Assembly (NCBI RefSeq): GCF_014198245.1
Contig: NZ_JACIHE010000039.1
Coordinates: 1 to 49,478 of the forward strand
Source: Bradyrhizobium sp. cir1
Lineage (GTDB): Bacteria; Pseudomonadota; Alphaproteobacteria; Rhizobiales; Xanthobacteraceae
Direction: 5' to 3'
Length of the DNA stretch: 49,478 bases
Shown: piece by piece, positions 40,911 through 49,478 of the stretch
Numbering within the stretch: position 1 is the first letter of the stretch
Layout of the letters: every line of letters begins with the position of its first letter
The notes under the pieces: generated by a model
Databases searched by the model: none
What the model saw: the letters and a program-made list of their open reading frames with translations, nothing else
What the model was told of the DNA's origin: nothing
Position numbers and translations under genes: made by a program

Positions 40911-41657
40911 ATGCCGATGCGTTTTGCCGCGATCGCCGACGTCCATGGAAACTATCTCGCGCTGGAGGCGGTGCTCGCCGACATCCGCGCCCACGGCATC
41001 GCCGACATCGTCAATCTCGGCGATATGCTGAGCGGCCCGCTCGATGCGCGCCGCACCGTCGAGATCCTGATGCAGCTCGATGCCGTGCACGTGCTCGGCA
41101 ATCACGATCGCTATCTTCTCGACCGTCCGCCGGAGAAGATGGGCTCGTGGGATCGCCCCGCCCATGCAGCGCTCAACGCCGCGCAGCTCGAATGGCTGCG
41201 CGCGCAGCCGATGACGCGCGTGTTCCGCGACCGGGTCTTCCTCTGCCACGCGACGCCCGAGAACGACGAAGTCTATTGGCTCGACACCGTGAATCCCGAT
41301 GGCACCGTCGCGCTATCGCCGCTCGACCGGATCGAGCAGTTCGCGGAAGGAATCACGCAATCGCTGATCCTGTGCGCCCACACCCATCTGGCCCGCGCGG
41401 TGCGGCTTCGCGACGGAAGGTTGATCGTCAATCCCGGCAGCGTCGGCAGCCCCGGCTATCGCGACGTGCATCCGTTTCCGCATGTGGTCGAAGCCGGCAC
41501 GCCGCACGCGCGCTATGCGATCCTCGAACGCGTGGACGACGCCTGGCAGGTAACGTTCCGCCACATCGCCTACGATCACGAAGCAATGGCCGCGCTCGCG
41601 CGCCGCAACAATCAGCCGGAGCTCGCGAACGCGCTGGCGACAGGGTGGATCAAATAG
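40911..41657 (+). CDS. Metallophosphoesterase (YfcE-like phosphodiesterase)
   Basis: A 248-residue calcineurin-like phosphoesterase. The metal-binding motifs are in order: AAIADVHGNYLALEAVL (DxH), DIVNLGDMLSGP (GDxxxxGP), VHVLGNHDRY (GNHD), FLCHATPEND (H), CAHTHLARAVRL (GHTH variant with Ala) and IVNPGSVGSPGYRD. The layout is that of the YfcE/MJ0936 group, whose biological substrates are mostly unknown. ATG at 40911 is taken as the start; ATG at 40917 is the alternative. It lies 30 bases after folC on the same strand and may share its transcript. Confidence 0.9.
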   Translation: MPMRFAAIADVHGNYLALEAVLADIRAHGIADIVNLGDMLSGPLDARRTVEILMQLDAVHVLGNHDRYLLDRPPEKMGSWDRPAHAALNAAQLEWLRAQPMTRVFRDRVFLCHATPENDEVYWLDTVNPDGTVALSPLDRIEQFAEGITQSLILCAHTHLARAVRLRDGRLIVNPGSVGSPGYRDVHPFPHVVEAGTPHARYAILERVDDAWQVTFRHIAYDHEAMAALARRNNQPELANALATGWIK

Positions 41658-41733
41658 CGCCGCTTTGCTCTGGGGTTTGACTTCGTGATAAGTGCGCTTG
41701 ATAGCAGCGTAAATATCGAAGAGGGAGTGCGCA

Positions 41734-42174
41734 ATGGACGACGGACATGTCTGGCGAGACGAATATGCGATCGAGACGTCTGCAACCGCAGAGACGATCT
41801 GGGGTATCTTTCGCGATGTGCCCGGCTGGAAAACCTGGAACGCAGGGATCGAGCAGATCGATATCGATGGGCCATTTGCCGCCGGCACCTGGTTCACGAT
41901 GAAGCCCCCCGGCGAGGAGACGCTACGCTCCCAACTGATCGAGGTCCGCGAGAACGTCTGCTTCGTCGATGAAACGCGGGTCGGCGACCTCGTTATCACA
42001 GTCGCTCATCGCATCGAATCGCTGGTCGATTCTCTTGGCCCTGTGCGCACGCGCATCGTTTACGCCGCGGACGCGCGAGGGCCGCAAGCGTCCGAGATCG
42101 GTCCGGCTGTGGCGTCTGACTTTCCCGATGTTCTCGCCAGTCTTGCCAAACTTGCCGAAACGAGATCGGCATGA
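41734..42174 (+). CDS. SRPBCC (START-like) family protein
   Basis: A 146-residue polyketide-cyclase/SRPBCC-fold protein. The N-terminus DEYAIETSATAETIWGIFRDVPGWKTWNAGIEQIDIDGPFAAGTWFTMKPPG follows the family pattern (beta strand, AxxxxWxxxxDxxxWxxWxxGI, then FxxGxxxxxxxPG), and later strands are VGDLVITVAHRIESLVDSLGPVRTRIVYAAD. Ligand and function are unknown. GAGGGAG lies seven bases upstream of the ATG. It ends before a hairpin terminator shared with the convergent trxA. Confidence 0.85.
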   Translation: MDDGHVWRDEYAIETSATAETIWGIFRDVPGWKTWNAGIEQIDIDGPFAAGTWFTMKPPGEETLRSQLIEVRENVCFVDETRVGDLVITVAHRIESLVDSLGPVRTRIVYAADARGPQASEIGPAVASDFPDVLASLAKLAETRSA

Positions 42175-42194
42175 TTGCCGCCGACAAGAAGCAG

Positions 42195-42219
42195 AACGGC
42201 CGGCGTGACGCCGGCCGTT
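42195..42219. terminator. Hairpin between convergent SRPBCC and trxA genes
   Basis: Ten-base perfect arms AACGGCCGGC (42195-42204) and GCCGGCCGTT (42210-42219) around GTGAC. It lies 21 bases past the SRPBCC stop and 25 bases past the trxA stop. T-richness after it is modest in either direction, but the position suits a bidirectional terminator. Confidence 0.6.
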
Positions 42220-42243
42220 GTCGAAACCAGAATGCGCCGCGGA

Positions 42244-42564
42244 TCACACCGCCGACGTGATCCACTGCTGCAGCTTCGCCTTCGGCGCCGCGCCGACCTG
42301 GCGGGAGGCCATCTCGCCGCCCTTGAAGATCATCAGGGTGGGAATCGACATCACGCCGTACTTCGACGCCGTCTTCGGGCTCTCGTCGACGTTGAGCTTG
42401 ACGATCTTGACCTTGTCGCCCATCGCGCCGGCGATCTCGTCGAGAGCGGGCGCAATCATGCGGCAGGGGCCGCACCACTCGGCCCAGAAATCGACGACCA
42501 CGGGGCCGTTCGCCTTGAGCACTTCGGCTTCGAAATCGGCGTCGGAAACCTTGCTAACGGCCAT
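42244..42564 (-). CDS. trxA: Thioredoxin
   Basis: General protein disulfide reductase. At 106 residues it has the active site Cys31-Gly-Pro-Cys34 within VVVDFWAEWCGPCRMIAPALDEIA, the KVNVDE-like strand KLNVDESPKTASKYGVMSIPTLMIFKGGE with cis-Pro after SI, and the final helix KLQQWITSAV. ATG at 42564 follows weak purines. It lies downstream of addA on the same strand, the order common in alphaproteobacteria. Confidence 0.97.
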   Translation of the reverse strand: MAVSKVSDADFEAEVLKANGPVVVDFWAEWCGPCRMIAPALDEIAGAMGDKVKIVKLNVDESPKTASKYGVMSIPTLMIFKGGEMASRQVGAAPKAKLQQWITSAV

Positions 42565-42634
42565 TGGAGTACCTCACTCGGTTGAAAGAGAATCGGCGCG
42601 ACGTTGGAATCGCGCCCGGGATCATGCGGTGAAC

Positions 42635-45600
42635 CTATGAACGGCTCCTTGCCGGGTCAAGGACGCTCACACCGAGATGAAGGGATGCCAGCGCCGCGTC
42701 CAGCGCGGGGGCTGAAATCTCCATATATTCAAGGGTCTCGGTCCAGAGCAGGACGGCCCTGACGGGCTTTTGGGGATAAAGCCGCGCCAGCACCGCCCGG
42801 TACAGCGCAAGCTGCCGGACATAGGCCGCAGGGGCCTCGGCGGCGCTCCTGGGCGCGGTCTGGTTGGTCTTGAAATCGACGATCAAAACCTCGTCCGGAC
42901 GAACGACCAGCCGGTCGATCTGCCCCGACACCAGCGCCGGCGGTCGGCCCGGCCGCTCCAGCCGGCCGGCAATGGCGACCTCCGCCCGGCTGCCGGCGGC
43001 AAAGACCGGGGCAAAACGCGGCTCCGTGATCAAGGCGAGCACCTTGTCGGCCAGTGCAATGCGGTCGGCCTCCGGCCAGTCCGCGGCGTTGCGCGCCATG
43101 AAGCCGACCGCAGCCTCGCGCCGGCGCTCGGTGGCGATGTCGGGCAGGGATTGCAGGAGACGGTGCACCAGCGTGCCGCGCAGCAGCGCCAGCGCACGCG
43201 ACTGCACCGATTCGCCTGTTCGCACGCTGCGGCCTTCCTCGGCCGACTGGCCGGACGGGCGCACGGCATCGTCGTCGATGGTCTCGCGCGGTGCCGGTGT
43301 CCGCAGCCAGTCCGGCAGCGCGATGGTCTGGTGCATTGACGTCGCGGGCGTGCCCAGCGCCGCGACATCCTCCGGCCGGGCGAAGCGCGTGACCTTGCCG
43401 AGCGGCGTCTCGATCGTCTGCTTGTCGAGGCCCGAGCCGGTGAGACCGGTGTCGATCAAATCGTACCAGCTCAGCTTGCGCACCGTCCTCATGTTGCCGG
43501 GCATGCAGCCGCCGACGATCAGCCGGTCGGCCGCACGCGTCATCGCGACATAGAGCAGGCGGCGATATTCGTCCTCGGTCTCCTCGATCATGGCCTTGCG
43601 CGCCTCGACGACCGGTTTCGGATCGTCCGCCTTGCGCCCGGCCCAGACCACGACCTCGCCGCCATTACCGCGCGGCACCTGGATCAGCCGCAGCCGCTGC
43701 GAGTCCGCGGGCGACGACGTCGTGTCGACCATGAACACGACGGAGGCCTCCAGGCCCTTGGCGCCGTGCACGGTCATCACCCGCACCTCGTCGCGCGAGA
43801 TCTCCATGTCGCGCTTCACCTCGGTGTCGGCCGAGCGTAGCCAGGCCATGAAACCCTGCAGCGAAGCCGGTGCCTTGCGCTCGTAGTTCAGCGCCAGCTC
43901 CAGGAACTCGTCGAGCGCGTCATTGGCCTCATGGCCGAGCCGGCGCAGGATGCGCGCGCGGCCGCCGTCGCCCCCGAGTAGCCAGGCGTAGAAGGCAAAC
44001 GGCGTCTCCTCGCGGGCGCGGGTCTCGCAGGCTTCCAGGCGCCGCAACGCGGTGGCGAATTTCTCGCTTGTAGCCGCATGCTCGCCGAGGGCGCGGCGCA
44101 GCGATCCCTTGCGATCCCAGGCGAGCTGGAACAAATCATCGTCATCGAGCCCAAACAGCGGGCTCTTCAGCGCCACCGCCAGCGCGAGATCGTCCTGCGG
44201 CAGCAGCAGCGCGTCCGCAAGGTTCATCAAATCGATGATGCCGATGTGCTCGGTGAGCTTGAGCCGGTCGGCACCGGCGACGGGGATATTGGCGTGCTTC
44301 AGCGCCTGGATCACGGCGTCGAACGCGTTGCCGCGCCGGCGCACCAGGATCAGCATGTCGCCATAGCGCAAGGGACGTCGCTCGCCTTCGTGCCCGGTCA
44401 GCGTGCCGCTCTCGACCAGCCGCTTGATCTCGGCCTGGATGCGCCGGGCGAGCTTGACCTCGGGGCTGGTCACGGCAACGCCGTCGAACGGCGCGCGCCA
44501 GCCCTCGATGTCCTGCCTGTCGTCGGCTTCAGCCAGGTCCCACAGCTCGATCACGCTGGGGCCGGCGTCGGCGAGCGCGTTGTGCAGGGGATGGCCGATC
44601 TCGACCGAATGGATGCTCTTGTAGATCTCCGGCTCGCGGAAGACGTGATCGACCGAATGCAGGATCGCGGCGCCCGAACGGAATGAATAGGTGAAGGCGA
44701 CCGGATCGAATTTCAGCCCGGCGGCGGTGAACTTGCGGTGCAGCTCGCGCCGGCGTGCGTCGAACTCGTGCGGAGCCGCGCCCTGGAACGAGAAGATCGA
44801 TTGCTTCTCGTCGCCGACGGCGAAGATGGTGCGGTTGAGCCCCTCGCGCGCGCCTTCGCCGGCCGTGAACTCGGAGATGATGTGCGCGACGATGTCCCAT
44901 TGCCGCGGGCTGGTGTCCTGCGCCTCGTCGATCAGCACGTGATCGACGCCGCGGTCGAGCTTGTAATGCACCCAGCCCGAGGAGACGCGGTCGAGCATCG
45001 CCAGCGTCTTGTCAATGAGATCGTCATAGTCGAGCAGGCCACGCTCCTGCTTCTCGCGGCGGTAGTTTGCGGCGGCGGCCGTCGCGATGTGTAAGAGAGC
45101 GGCCGTGCGGTCGCGCATGGTCACCGCGCGGCGCTTCTCGATCAATCCGGCGAGGCGCTGCACCTCCGCCTCGAACAGGCGGGCGACGGACGGATTGTGA
45201 TCGCAGAACTTCTTGGTCAGCACCGCCTTGCGCGGCAGCTTGTCGTCGGTGAGGAAGACGCAGAGATAGGCATCGACCTGCGCGCTGCCGGAAAACACCT
45301 TCGCCTCGCGCAGCCGTCCCGCCTGGTCGTTGTCGGATTTGCTGCCGTCCTCCAGCGCGAAGGCGATGTCGTCCCAGCGCGAGCGCGGCAGGAACGGGCC
45401 ATCCAGAATTTCCGTCTCGACGTCCTCGATGCGGTCGCTTGCGTCAACGCCGAGCACCGCAGCCATCTGCGCCGTTGCGGCTTCCGCGTTACCGGCTTCG
45501 TCGGTCCAGGCCATGAAATGATCGCGGCTGAGGCACGCTTCGCGCACGACCTCCTTGAACGTGACATCGGCGGCGCTCGCCATCGCCGTCAACAGCGCAC

Positions 45601-46144
45601 GGCCGGTGACGCTGTCGGAGTCGCGCGCAGCTTCCAGCAGCACCTTCAGATTAGCGCGCTCCATCATGTCGGTCTGGTCGCGCTCGTCGATGACGGAAAA
45701 ACGCGCCGGCACGTTGGCCTCGAACGGAAACTGCTGGAGCAGGCGGGTGCACAGCGCGTGGATGGTCTGCACCTTCAGCCCGCCCGGCGTCTCCAGCGCG
45801 CAGGCGAACAGCTTGCGCGCGTCGCGGCACAGCCTTGCGGTGGGGTGCGGGATGCCAACCGCGACAATCGCCTTCTTGAGCGCATCATCGTCCAGCGTAA
45901 CCCAATGACCGAGCGTGGTGAACACGCGCTCGGCCATGTTGGCGGCGGCGGCCTTGGTGAAGGTGATGCAGAGGATCTTCTCCGGCGGCACGCCAGACAG
46001 CAGCAGGCGGATCACGCGCTGCACCAGCACATGCGTCTTGCCCGAGCCGGCATTGGCCGACACGAAAGCCGACGCAGTCGGATCGGACGCACGCGCCTGC
46101 CGCGCGCGCACTTCATCGGGGATCGGGCGCGGCAGTTTCACCAT
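42635..46144 (-). CDS. addA: AddA helicase-nuclease (double-strand break repair, alphaproteobacterial type)
   Basis: UvrD-like helicase and exonuclease subunit of AddAB, the RecBCD counterpart that resects DNA ends for RecA. At 1169 residues it has Walker A AFVSANAGSGKTHVLVQRV, motif Ia ILCITFTKAAAANMAERV, motif II VLIDEAQDTSPRQW, motif III FAVGDEKQSIFSFQGA, VMTVHGAKGLEASVVFMVDT (motif V) and VAMTRAADRLIVGG (motif VI). The C-terminal RecB-like nuclease has LVHRLLQSLPD (His) and EVLIVDFKTNQTAP (Asp, Lys). ATG at 46144 is chosen; it overlaps the addB stop by seven bases (ATGGTGA). Confidence 0.95.
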   Translation of the reverse strand: MVKLPRPIPDEVRARQARASDPTASAFVSANAGSGKTHVLVQRVIRLLLSGVPPEKILCITFTKAAAANMAERVFTTLGHWVTLDDDALKKAIVAVGIPHPTARLCRDARKLFACALETPGGLKVQTIHALCTRLLQQFPFEANVPARFSVIDERDQTDMMERANLKVLLEAARDSDSVTGRALLTAMASAADVTFKEVVREACLSRDHFMAWTDEAGNAEAATAQMAAVLGVDASDRIEDVETEILDGPFLPRSRWDDIAFALEDGSKSDNDQAGRLREAKVFSGSAQVDAYLCVFLTDDKLPRKAVLTKKFCDHNPSVARLFEAEVQRLAGLIEKRRAVTMRDRTAALLHIATAAAANYRREKQERGLLDYDDLIDKTLAMLDRVSSGWVHYKLDRGVDHVLIDEAQDTSPRQWDIVAHIISEFTAGEGAREGLNRTIFAVGDEKQSIFSFQGAAPHEFDARRRELHRKFTAAGLKFDPVAFTYSFRSGAAILHSVDHVFREPEIYKSIHSVEIGHPLHNALADAGPSVIELWDLAEADDRQDIEGWRAPFDGVAVTSPEVKLARRIQAEIKRLVESGTLTGHEGERRPLRYGDMLILVRRRGNAFDAVIQALKHANIPVAGADRLKLTEHIGIIDLMNLADALLLPQDDLALAVALKSPLFGLDDDDLFQLAWDRKGSLRRALGEHAATSEKFATALRRLEACETRAREETPFAFYAWLLGGDGGRARILRRLGHEANDALDEFLELALNYERKAPASLQGFMAWLRSADTEVKRDMEISRDEVRVMTVHGAKGLEASVVFMVDTTSSPADSQRLRLIQVPRGNGGEVVVWAGRKADDPKPVVEARKAMIEETEDEYRRLLYVAMTRAADRLIVGGCMPGNMRTVRKLSWYDLIDTGLTGSGLDKQTIETPLGKVTRFARPEDVAALGTPATSMHQTIALPDWLRTPAPRETIDDDAVRPSGQSAEEGRSVRTGESVQSRALALLRGTLVHRLLQSLPDIATERRREAAVGFMARNAADWPEADRIALADKVLALITEPRFAPVFAAGSRAEVAIAGRLERPGRPPALVSGQIDRLVVRPDEVLIVDFKTNQTAPRSAAEAPAAYVRQLALYRAVLARLYPQKPVRAVLLWTETLEYMEISAPALDAALASLHLGVSVLDPARSRS

Positions 46145-49100
46145 TCCTCGATTCCCAAACCGCCGGCCGCGGACCATTCCTTGATCCGGGCGAGATCGTC
46201 ATAGGTGCCGTAACGGTTCGCCCACATCGGCAGGTTCAGCGAGGTGTAGGGTTGATTCTCGTCCTCGAAGGCGCGGATCAGCGCTTCCAGCTTGGCGCGC
46301 GCTTCCGCGGCCGCCGTATCCGGCGGCTGCGGTTCGTCGCCCTGCTTGTACTTGAGCTCGAGAATGCGCTCCTCGCCCGGCGGATTGTTGCCGCTGAGGC
46401 GGACATAGACGAGCTGGCTCACGGAGGCGCCGGCATCGATATCAGGGAAACCGCCCTCGCGCAGGATCGCGGCTTCCAGCGTCAGCTGTGGCGACAGGCC
46501 CATGCGGACCTGCTTGCCGGTCGGCGGCTGCCCGGTCTTGTAGTCGAGGATAGCGTAGCCGCCGCCCTGACGCCGCTCGATGCGATCGGCGCGGGCGGAG
46601 AGAGTGAAGCTACGCTCATTGTCGAGCCTGATCGAAATCTCGCCGCGCGTCTCGGCCGTGATCGTCTCGATCACGTCACGCCGCGCCGTCTCCCATTCGC
46701 CGAACCAGCGCGCGATGCGCTGGAAGCGCGGCCACCACAGTGCACGGGCCTCGGGCCGCTCCATCAGCGGGGCAAAATGCTTCTCGCCAATCGCCCGCAG
46801 CGCGCGCGCGGGATCGGGAGGCAGATGCGCTGCGTAGTTTTCCGTGAACTCGCCGATCGCCTCGTGGATCGCGGAGCCGCGGTCTGCGGCCGACAGCGGC
46901 ATGTCGACGGGGTCGAGCGCATCCAGCCGCAAAATGTACTTGGCGTAGATCGTGTAGGGATCGCGCAGCCAGTCCTCGATCGCGGTCACGGACATCTTCA
47001 GCGGCCGCGTCGCGCGCGGCGGCCGCGGCTCGGGCTGCTTGATCGGCCTGACCTCGTCGGGCTGGTCCAGCGCGGCTGCGAACTGCACGTATTTTTCGCC
47101 GGCGCGAATGGCCGCCTTCCAGAGTTCATCGCCCGCCACCGCCTCCAGCCGATGCAGGAAGCGCGAAGCCACTGCCGGCGCGCCGCCGGCCTTGGCCGAA
47201 TGCGTGAGGATGACTTCGTCGCCGCCGAGCAGCTGCGCGAAGTCATGGGCGGACAGGCCGATACGGCGCTCCGGCAGATCGAGCCCGAGCTCATGCCGCA
47301 TCGGCCGGCTGAGCCAGGGATCGATGCGCGGCGCCGGCGGCCAGACGCCTTCGATCAATCCGCCGATGATGATGCGGTCGGCCTGCATCAGGCGCGATTC
47401 CAGCGGGCCGTAGATCTGCAAGCGCGCGCCCGGCCTGTCGCGCCGCCGCACCGCGCGGTCGCCGAACGCGGTCTGGAAGACGTCCGCGTAGTCCGCTAGC
47501 TGCACCATCAATCCGCTGGTCGTGCCGCCGCGCAGGAGATCATCGAAGGCGCTGGCGAGCGCGAGGCCTTCGCGCTCCTCGAAAGCCAGCGGAATGCCGG
47601 GCTCGTCGCGCGACAGCTCGATCATGATCTCGCGATGCCGGTGCGCAAGCTCGGCGAAGTCATACGGCTTCGACGGCGGCAGGCTCTCGATCGGCGCCAA
47701 TGCTTGTCGCAAGGCATCGATCAGCGTCTGGATGCGATCGAGATCCTCGGCCTTGAGACGTGCGCGGGGCTCGGCTTTATGGAGCGCAGAGTCCTCGCTG
47801 CGCCACAGCTTTGCCAGTTCCTCGCGGAAGCGGTTGAACTCGCGCAAGAGGCCGGCCGTGCCCGCAGGCGGGCGTGTGCCGCGCAAGACCGCGAGCTCGA
47901 GGCCTTCGATCGCCGCCTTCCATGCGCCGGGCGCGCGGCCGAGCCGGCACAGCGGATGCTTCAGCATCGCCAGCAGCGTCGGCGGCTCCAGGCCCTTGGT
48001 CGCCGCTTCCGCGACAAGGCGCGCAAAGACGCCGGCGGAGGTTTCCATCAGCACGTCGCCGCCTGAATCGTCGAAGGCGAGATCCCATCGCGTCAGCGCG
48101 GCCATCACCCGCCGCGCCAGGGCGCGGTCAGGTGTCACCAGCGCCGCCGATTTGTCGAGATGCCGCGCTTCGCGCATCGCAATGGCGATCGCAAGCGCCT
48201 CCATTTCGGGATTGGGAGCCTCGACGACTGCAAGATTCTTCATACCGCCGGCGATCTTCGCGGCGACATCGGGCTGCTTCAGCCGGTCGTGCCAGACTTC
48301 GGTCTTGGCAGACGGCCGCATCGATTCCGATGCGAGTAGGTCGCGGCCGCCTTCGGCCGGCGGCTGGAGGATTTCGACGTCACTGCGCTTGATGCCAAAA
48401 CGGTCCAGCAGCGCGTGCATGGCATATTGCGGATGGTTCGAGGCCGGATGCTCCGCGAATTTGCCGAGCGCATCGCGCACGCCGCCGATGGTGCGCCAGG
48501 CATCGTCGTCGAGATCGGTGTCGAGGCCCGGCAGCACCACGGCGCCATGCGGCAGCGCCGCGACCGCATGCAGGAATTTTGCGGTGGCCGGCATCGAGCC
48601 GGTCGAACCCGCCGCGATCACCGGCCCGTTCGGATGCGCGGTCAGGCGCCTCGCTTCCGCAGCGATCAGGAGATCGCGCCGCGCCGCCGGCTCGATCCGG
48701 TTGATCTCGGCGAGATGAGCGGGCCAGGCAATGCGCGCGATGCGCAAAAATTCGAGCGAGTGCTGCCAGTAGCGGTCGAGCATATCAGGCACGAGGCCGT
48801 CGAGCGTGCTCCAGTCGACGCCGCGCGTCACCATGTCGTCGATCAGGCGGGCGAGATCGCCGGCAAGAGCAAGCGTCGAGGCGGGGCCGCCGACCACCAG
48901 CGGCGCCAGCACCGGGCCTTTGGCCCAGGCGGCGACGAGCTGCGCCAGCGTCAGCCGTCGCTCCAGCTCGCCAAGCCGTGGCGGAATGTCGAGCGGCGTT
49001 GCGCCTGAAAACTGCTCGCCTTCGTCGGCGAAGGCGAGCTCGTCCTCGTCGATGTCGCCGAGAGCGACGATGCGCGGCAGCACCACCGCGTCCGCCTTCA

Positions 49101-49284
49101 TCTCGTCGAGAAAAATCTCGCGGACGACGCGCATCGCGCGCCTTGTCGGGAGGTACAGCGTGGCGTCGGCCAGCCGCGCCGGTTCCTTGCGCGCCTCGAA
49201 GCCGTCCACCAGCCGGCCGTCGAGCAGGGCCGTGACGACCGTGCGCAGGAACGGGACTGAGATGGGAACGCTGAAAACGCGCAT
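46138..49284 (-). CDS. addB: AddB nuclease subunit (alphaproteobacterial type)
   Basis: Partner of AddA with a RecB-type nuclease and a helicase-like body that lacks a working Walker A motif. At 1048 residues it starts FSVPISVPFLRTVVTALLDGRL with ATLYLPTRRAMRVVREIFL. Central conserved parts are LQIYGPLESRLMQADRIIIGGLIEGVWPP and DPWLSRPMRHELGLDLPERRIGLSAHDFAQLL. The C-terminal nuclease has MSVTAIEDWLRDPYTIYAKYIL, RGSAIHEAIGEF (His) and GGYAILDYKTGQPPTGKQV (Asp-x-Lys). Only one Cys exists in the whole protein, so the Fe-S cluster of Bacillus AddB cannot be present. Bases 49285-49478 upstream hold its promoter or operon continuation, with no gene recognised. Confidence 0.93.
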   Translation of the reverse strand: MRVFSVPISVPFLRTVVTALLDGRLVDGFEARKEPARLADATLYLPTRRAMRVVREIFLDEMKADAVVLPRIVALGDIDEDELAFADEGEQFSGATPLDIPPRLGELERRLTLAQLVAAWAKGPVLAPLVVGGPASTLALAGDLARLIDDMVTRGVDWSTLDGLVPDMLDRYWQHSLEFLRIARIAWPAHLAEINRIEPAARRDLLIAAEARRLTAHPNGPVIAAGSTGSMPATAKFLHAVAALPHGAVVLPGLDTDLDDDAWRTIGGVRDALGKFAEHPASNHPQYAMHALLDRFGIKRSDVEILQPPAEGGRDLLASESMRPSAKTEVWHDRLKQPDVAAKIAGGMKNLAVVEAPNPEMEALAIAIAMREARHLDKSAALVTPDRALARRVMAALTRWDLAFDDSGGDVLMETSAGVFARLVAEAATKGLEPPTLLAMLKHPLCRLGRAPGAWKAAIEGLELAVLRGTRPPAGTAGLLREFNRFREELAKLWRSEDSALHKAEPRARLKAEDLDRIQTLIDALRQALAPIESLPPSKPYDFAELAHRHREIMIELSRDEPGIPLAFEEREGLALASAFDDLLRGGTTSGLMVQLADYADVFQTAFGDRAVRRRDRPGARLQIYGPLESRLMQADRIIIGGLIEGVWPPAPRIDPWLSRPMRHELGLDLPERRIGLSAHDFAQLLGGDEVILTHSAKAGGAPAVASRFLHRLEAVAGDELWKAAIRAGEKYVQFAAALDQPDEVRPIKQPEPRPPRATRPLKMSVTAIEDWLRDPYTIYAKYILRLDALDPVDMPLSAADRGSAIHEAIGEFTENYAAHLPPDPARALRAIGEKHFAPLMERPEARALWWPRFQRIARWFGEWETARRDVIETITAETRGEISIRLDNERSFTLSARADRIERRQGGGYAILDYKTGQPPTGKQVRMGLSPQLTLEAAILREGGFPDIDAGASVSQLVYVRLSGNNPPGEERILELKYKQGDEPQPPDTAAAEARAKLEALIRAFEDENQPYTSLNLPMWANRYGTYDDLARIKEWSAAGGLGIEEW

Positions 49285-49478
49285 GAGCTGCCTGATTCGG
49301 GAATCAGGGCAATATAGGCAACCGGGCTCGAATGGTCATGGGGCGGGGAGGAATCGTCCCCGCTGTTCGCGGGGCTGGCACAGGTGCCGTAGGACCTCCT
49401 ACCCGTGGTCAAGGGGGAGCGTCCTTGAATAGGGCAATATCGTAGCGCCGTGCTCGATGCAGTCCAGGACGCTGCGCG

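Noticed and set aside
49402..49478. Short minus-strand open frame entering from the right edge
   Set aside because: About 25 codons to a stop at 49401-49399, no recognised motif and no visible start; too short to support a partial gene.

Overview
The window looks like an ordinary stretch of a Bradyrhizobium-type alphaproteobacterial chromosome (Rhizobiales). Reasons: high GC and dense GC-rich codon use; the intergenic palindromic repeats typical of that genus; the alphaproteobacterial orders nrnC-lptC-lptA-lptB-rpoN-hpf-ptsN, aroA-cmk-rpsA and trpF-trpB-trpA-accD-folC; the alphaproteobacterial AddAB type; and a ROSE-like leader on a small heat shock gene. This is inference from content; no 16S gene is present. 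There are 47 supported protein genes, two tRNA genes and the edge of an insertion sequence.

Layout. 1-94: terminal part of an IS481-like element running off the left edge. 281-3687: SnoaL-like protein, acyl-CoA thioesterase-like protein, queG and a GST. 3857-6910: uppP followed by homologues of DprE1 and DprE2. 7336-8301: NDUFA9-like reductase. 8451: tRNA-Leu(CAG). 8656-10636: MFS transporter and a ParDE-type module. 10830-12152: UbiA-family DPPR-synthase-like transferase with a degenerate N-terminal HAD part. 12254-18877: nrnC, lptC, lptA, lptB, rpoN, hpf, ptsN. 18996-20108: secreted TPR protein. 20323-21071: DUF1150 gene and hsp20. 21369-25562: ugpBAEC on the minus strand. 25781-28443: CaiB-type CoA transferase, ohr/ohrR, GIY-YIG protein. 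28694: tRNA-Ala(GGC). 28868-35707: FYDLN-acid protein, aroA, cmk, rpsA, sppA, ihfB, LapA-like. 35773-40880: trpFBA, accD, folC. 40911-42174: metallophosphoesterase and SRPBCC protein. 42244-49284: trxA, addA, addB on the minus strand.

How genes work together. UppP, DprE1-like, DprE2-like and the UbiA-like protein are the pieces expected for making a polyprenyl-phosphate-linked arabinofuranose donor and recycling its carrier, although they lie in two nearby blocks. LptC, LptA and LptB are three parts of the LPS export machine; the permeases are elsewhere. RpoN and PtsN form the usual nitrogen regulation pair. Two good -24/-12 elements are visible: one overlaps the rpoN start (predicted autorepression) and one lies upstream of ptsN (predicted sigma-54 transcription). 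Ohr/OhrR share two palindromic operators, the ugp operon carries a Pho-box-like site, and hsp20 has a predicted RNA thermometer.

No CRISPR array, prophage, plasmid origin or clearly unknown multigene system was seen. The most interesting signals are the arabinose-donor gene set with its unusual residues (Ala at the benzothiazinone-target Cys, broken HAD motif), the sigma-54 elements around rpoN/ptsN, the ROSE-like leader and a nested palindrome at 6930-7323. Long intergenic stretches are mostly palindromic repeats, described individually.
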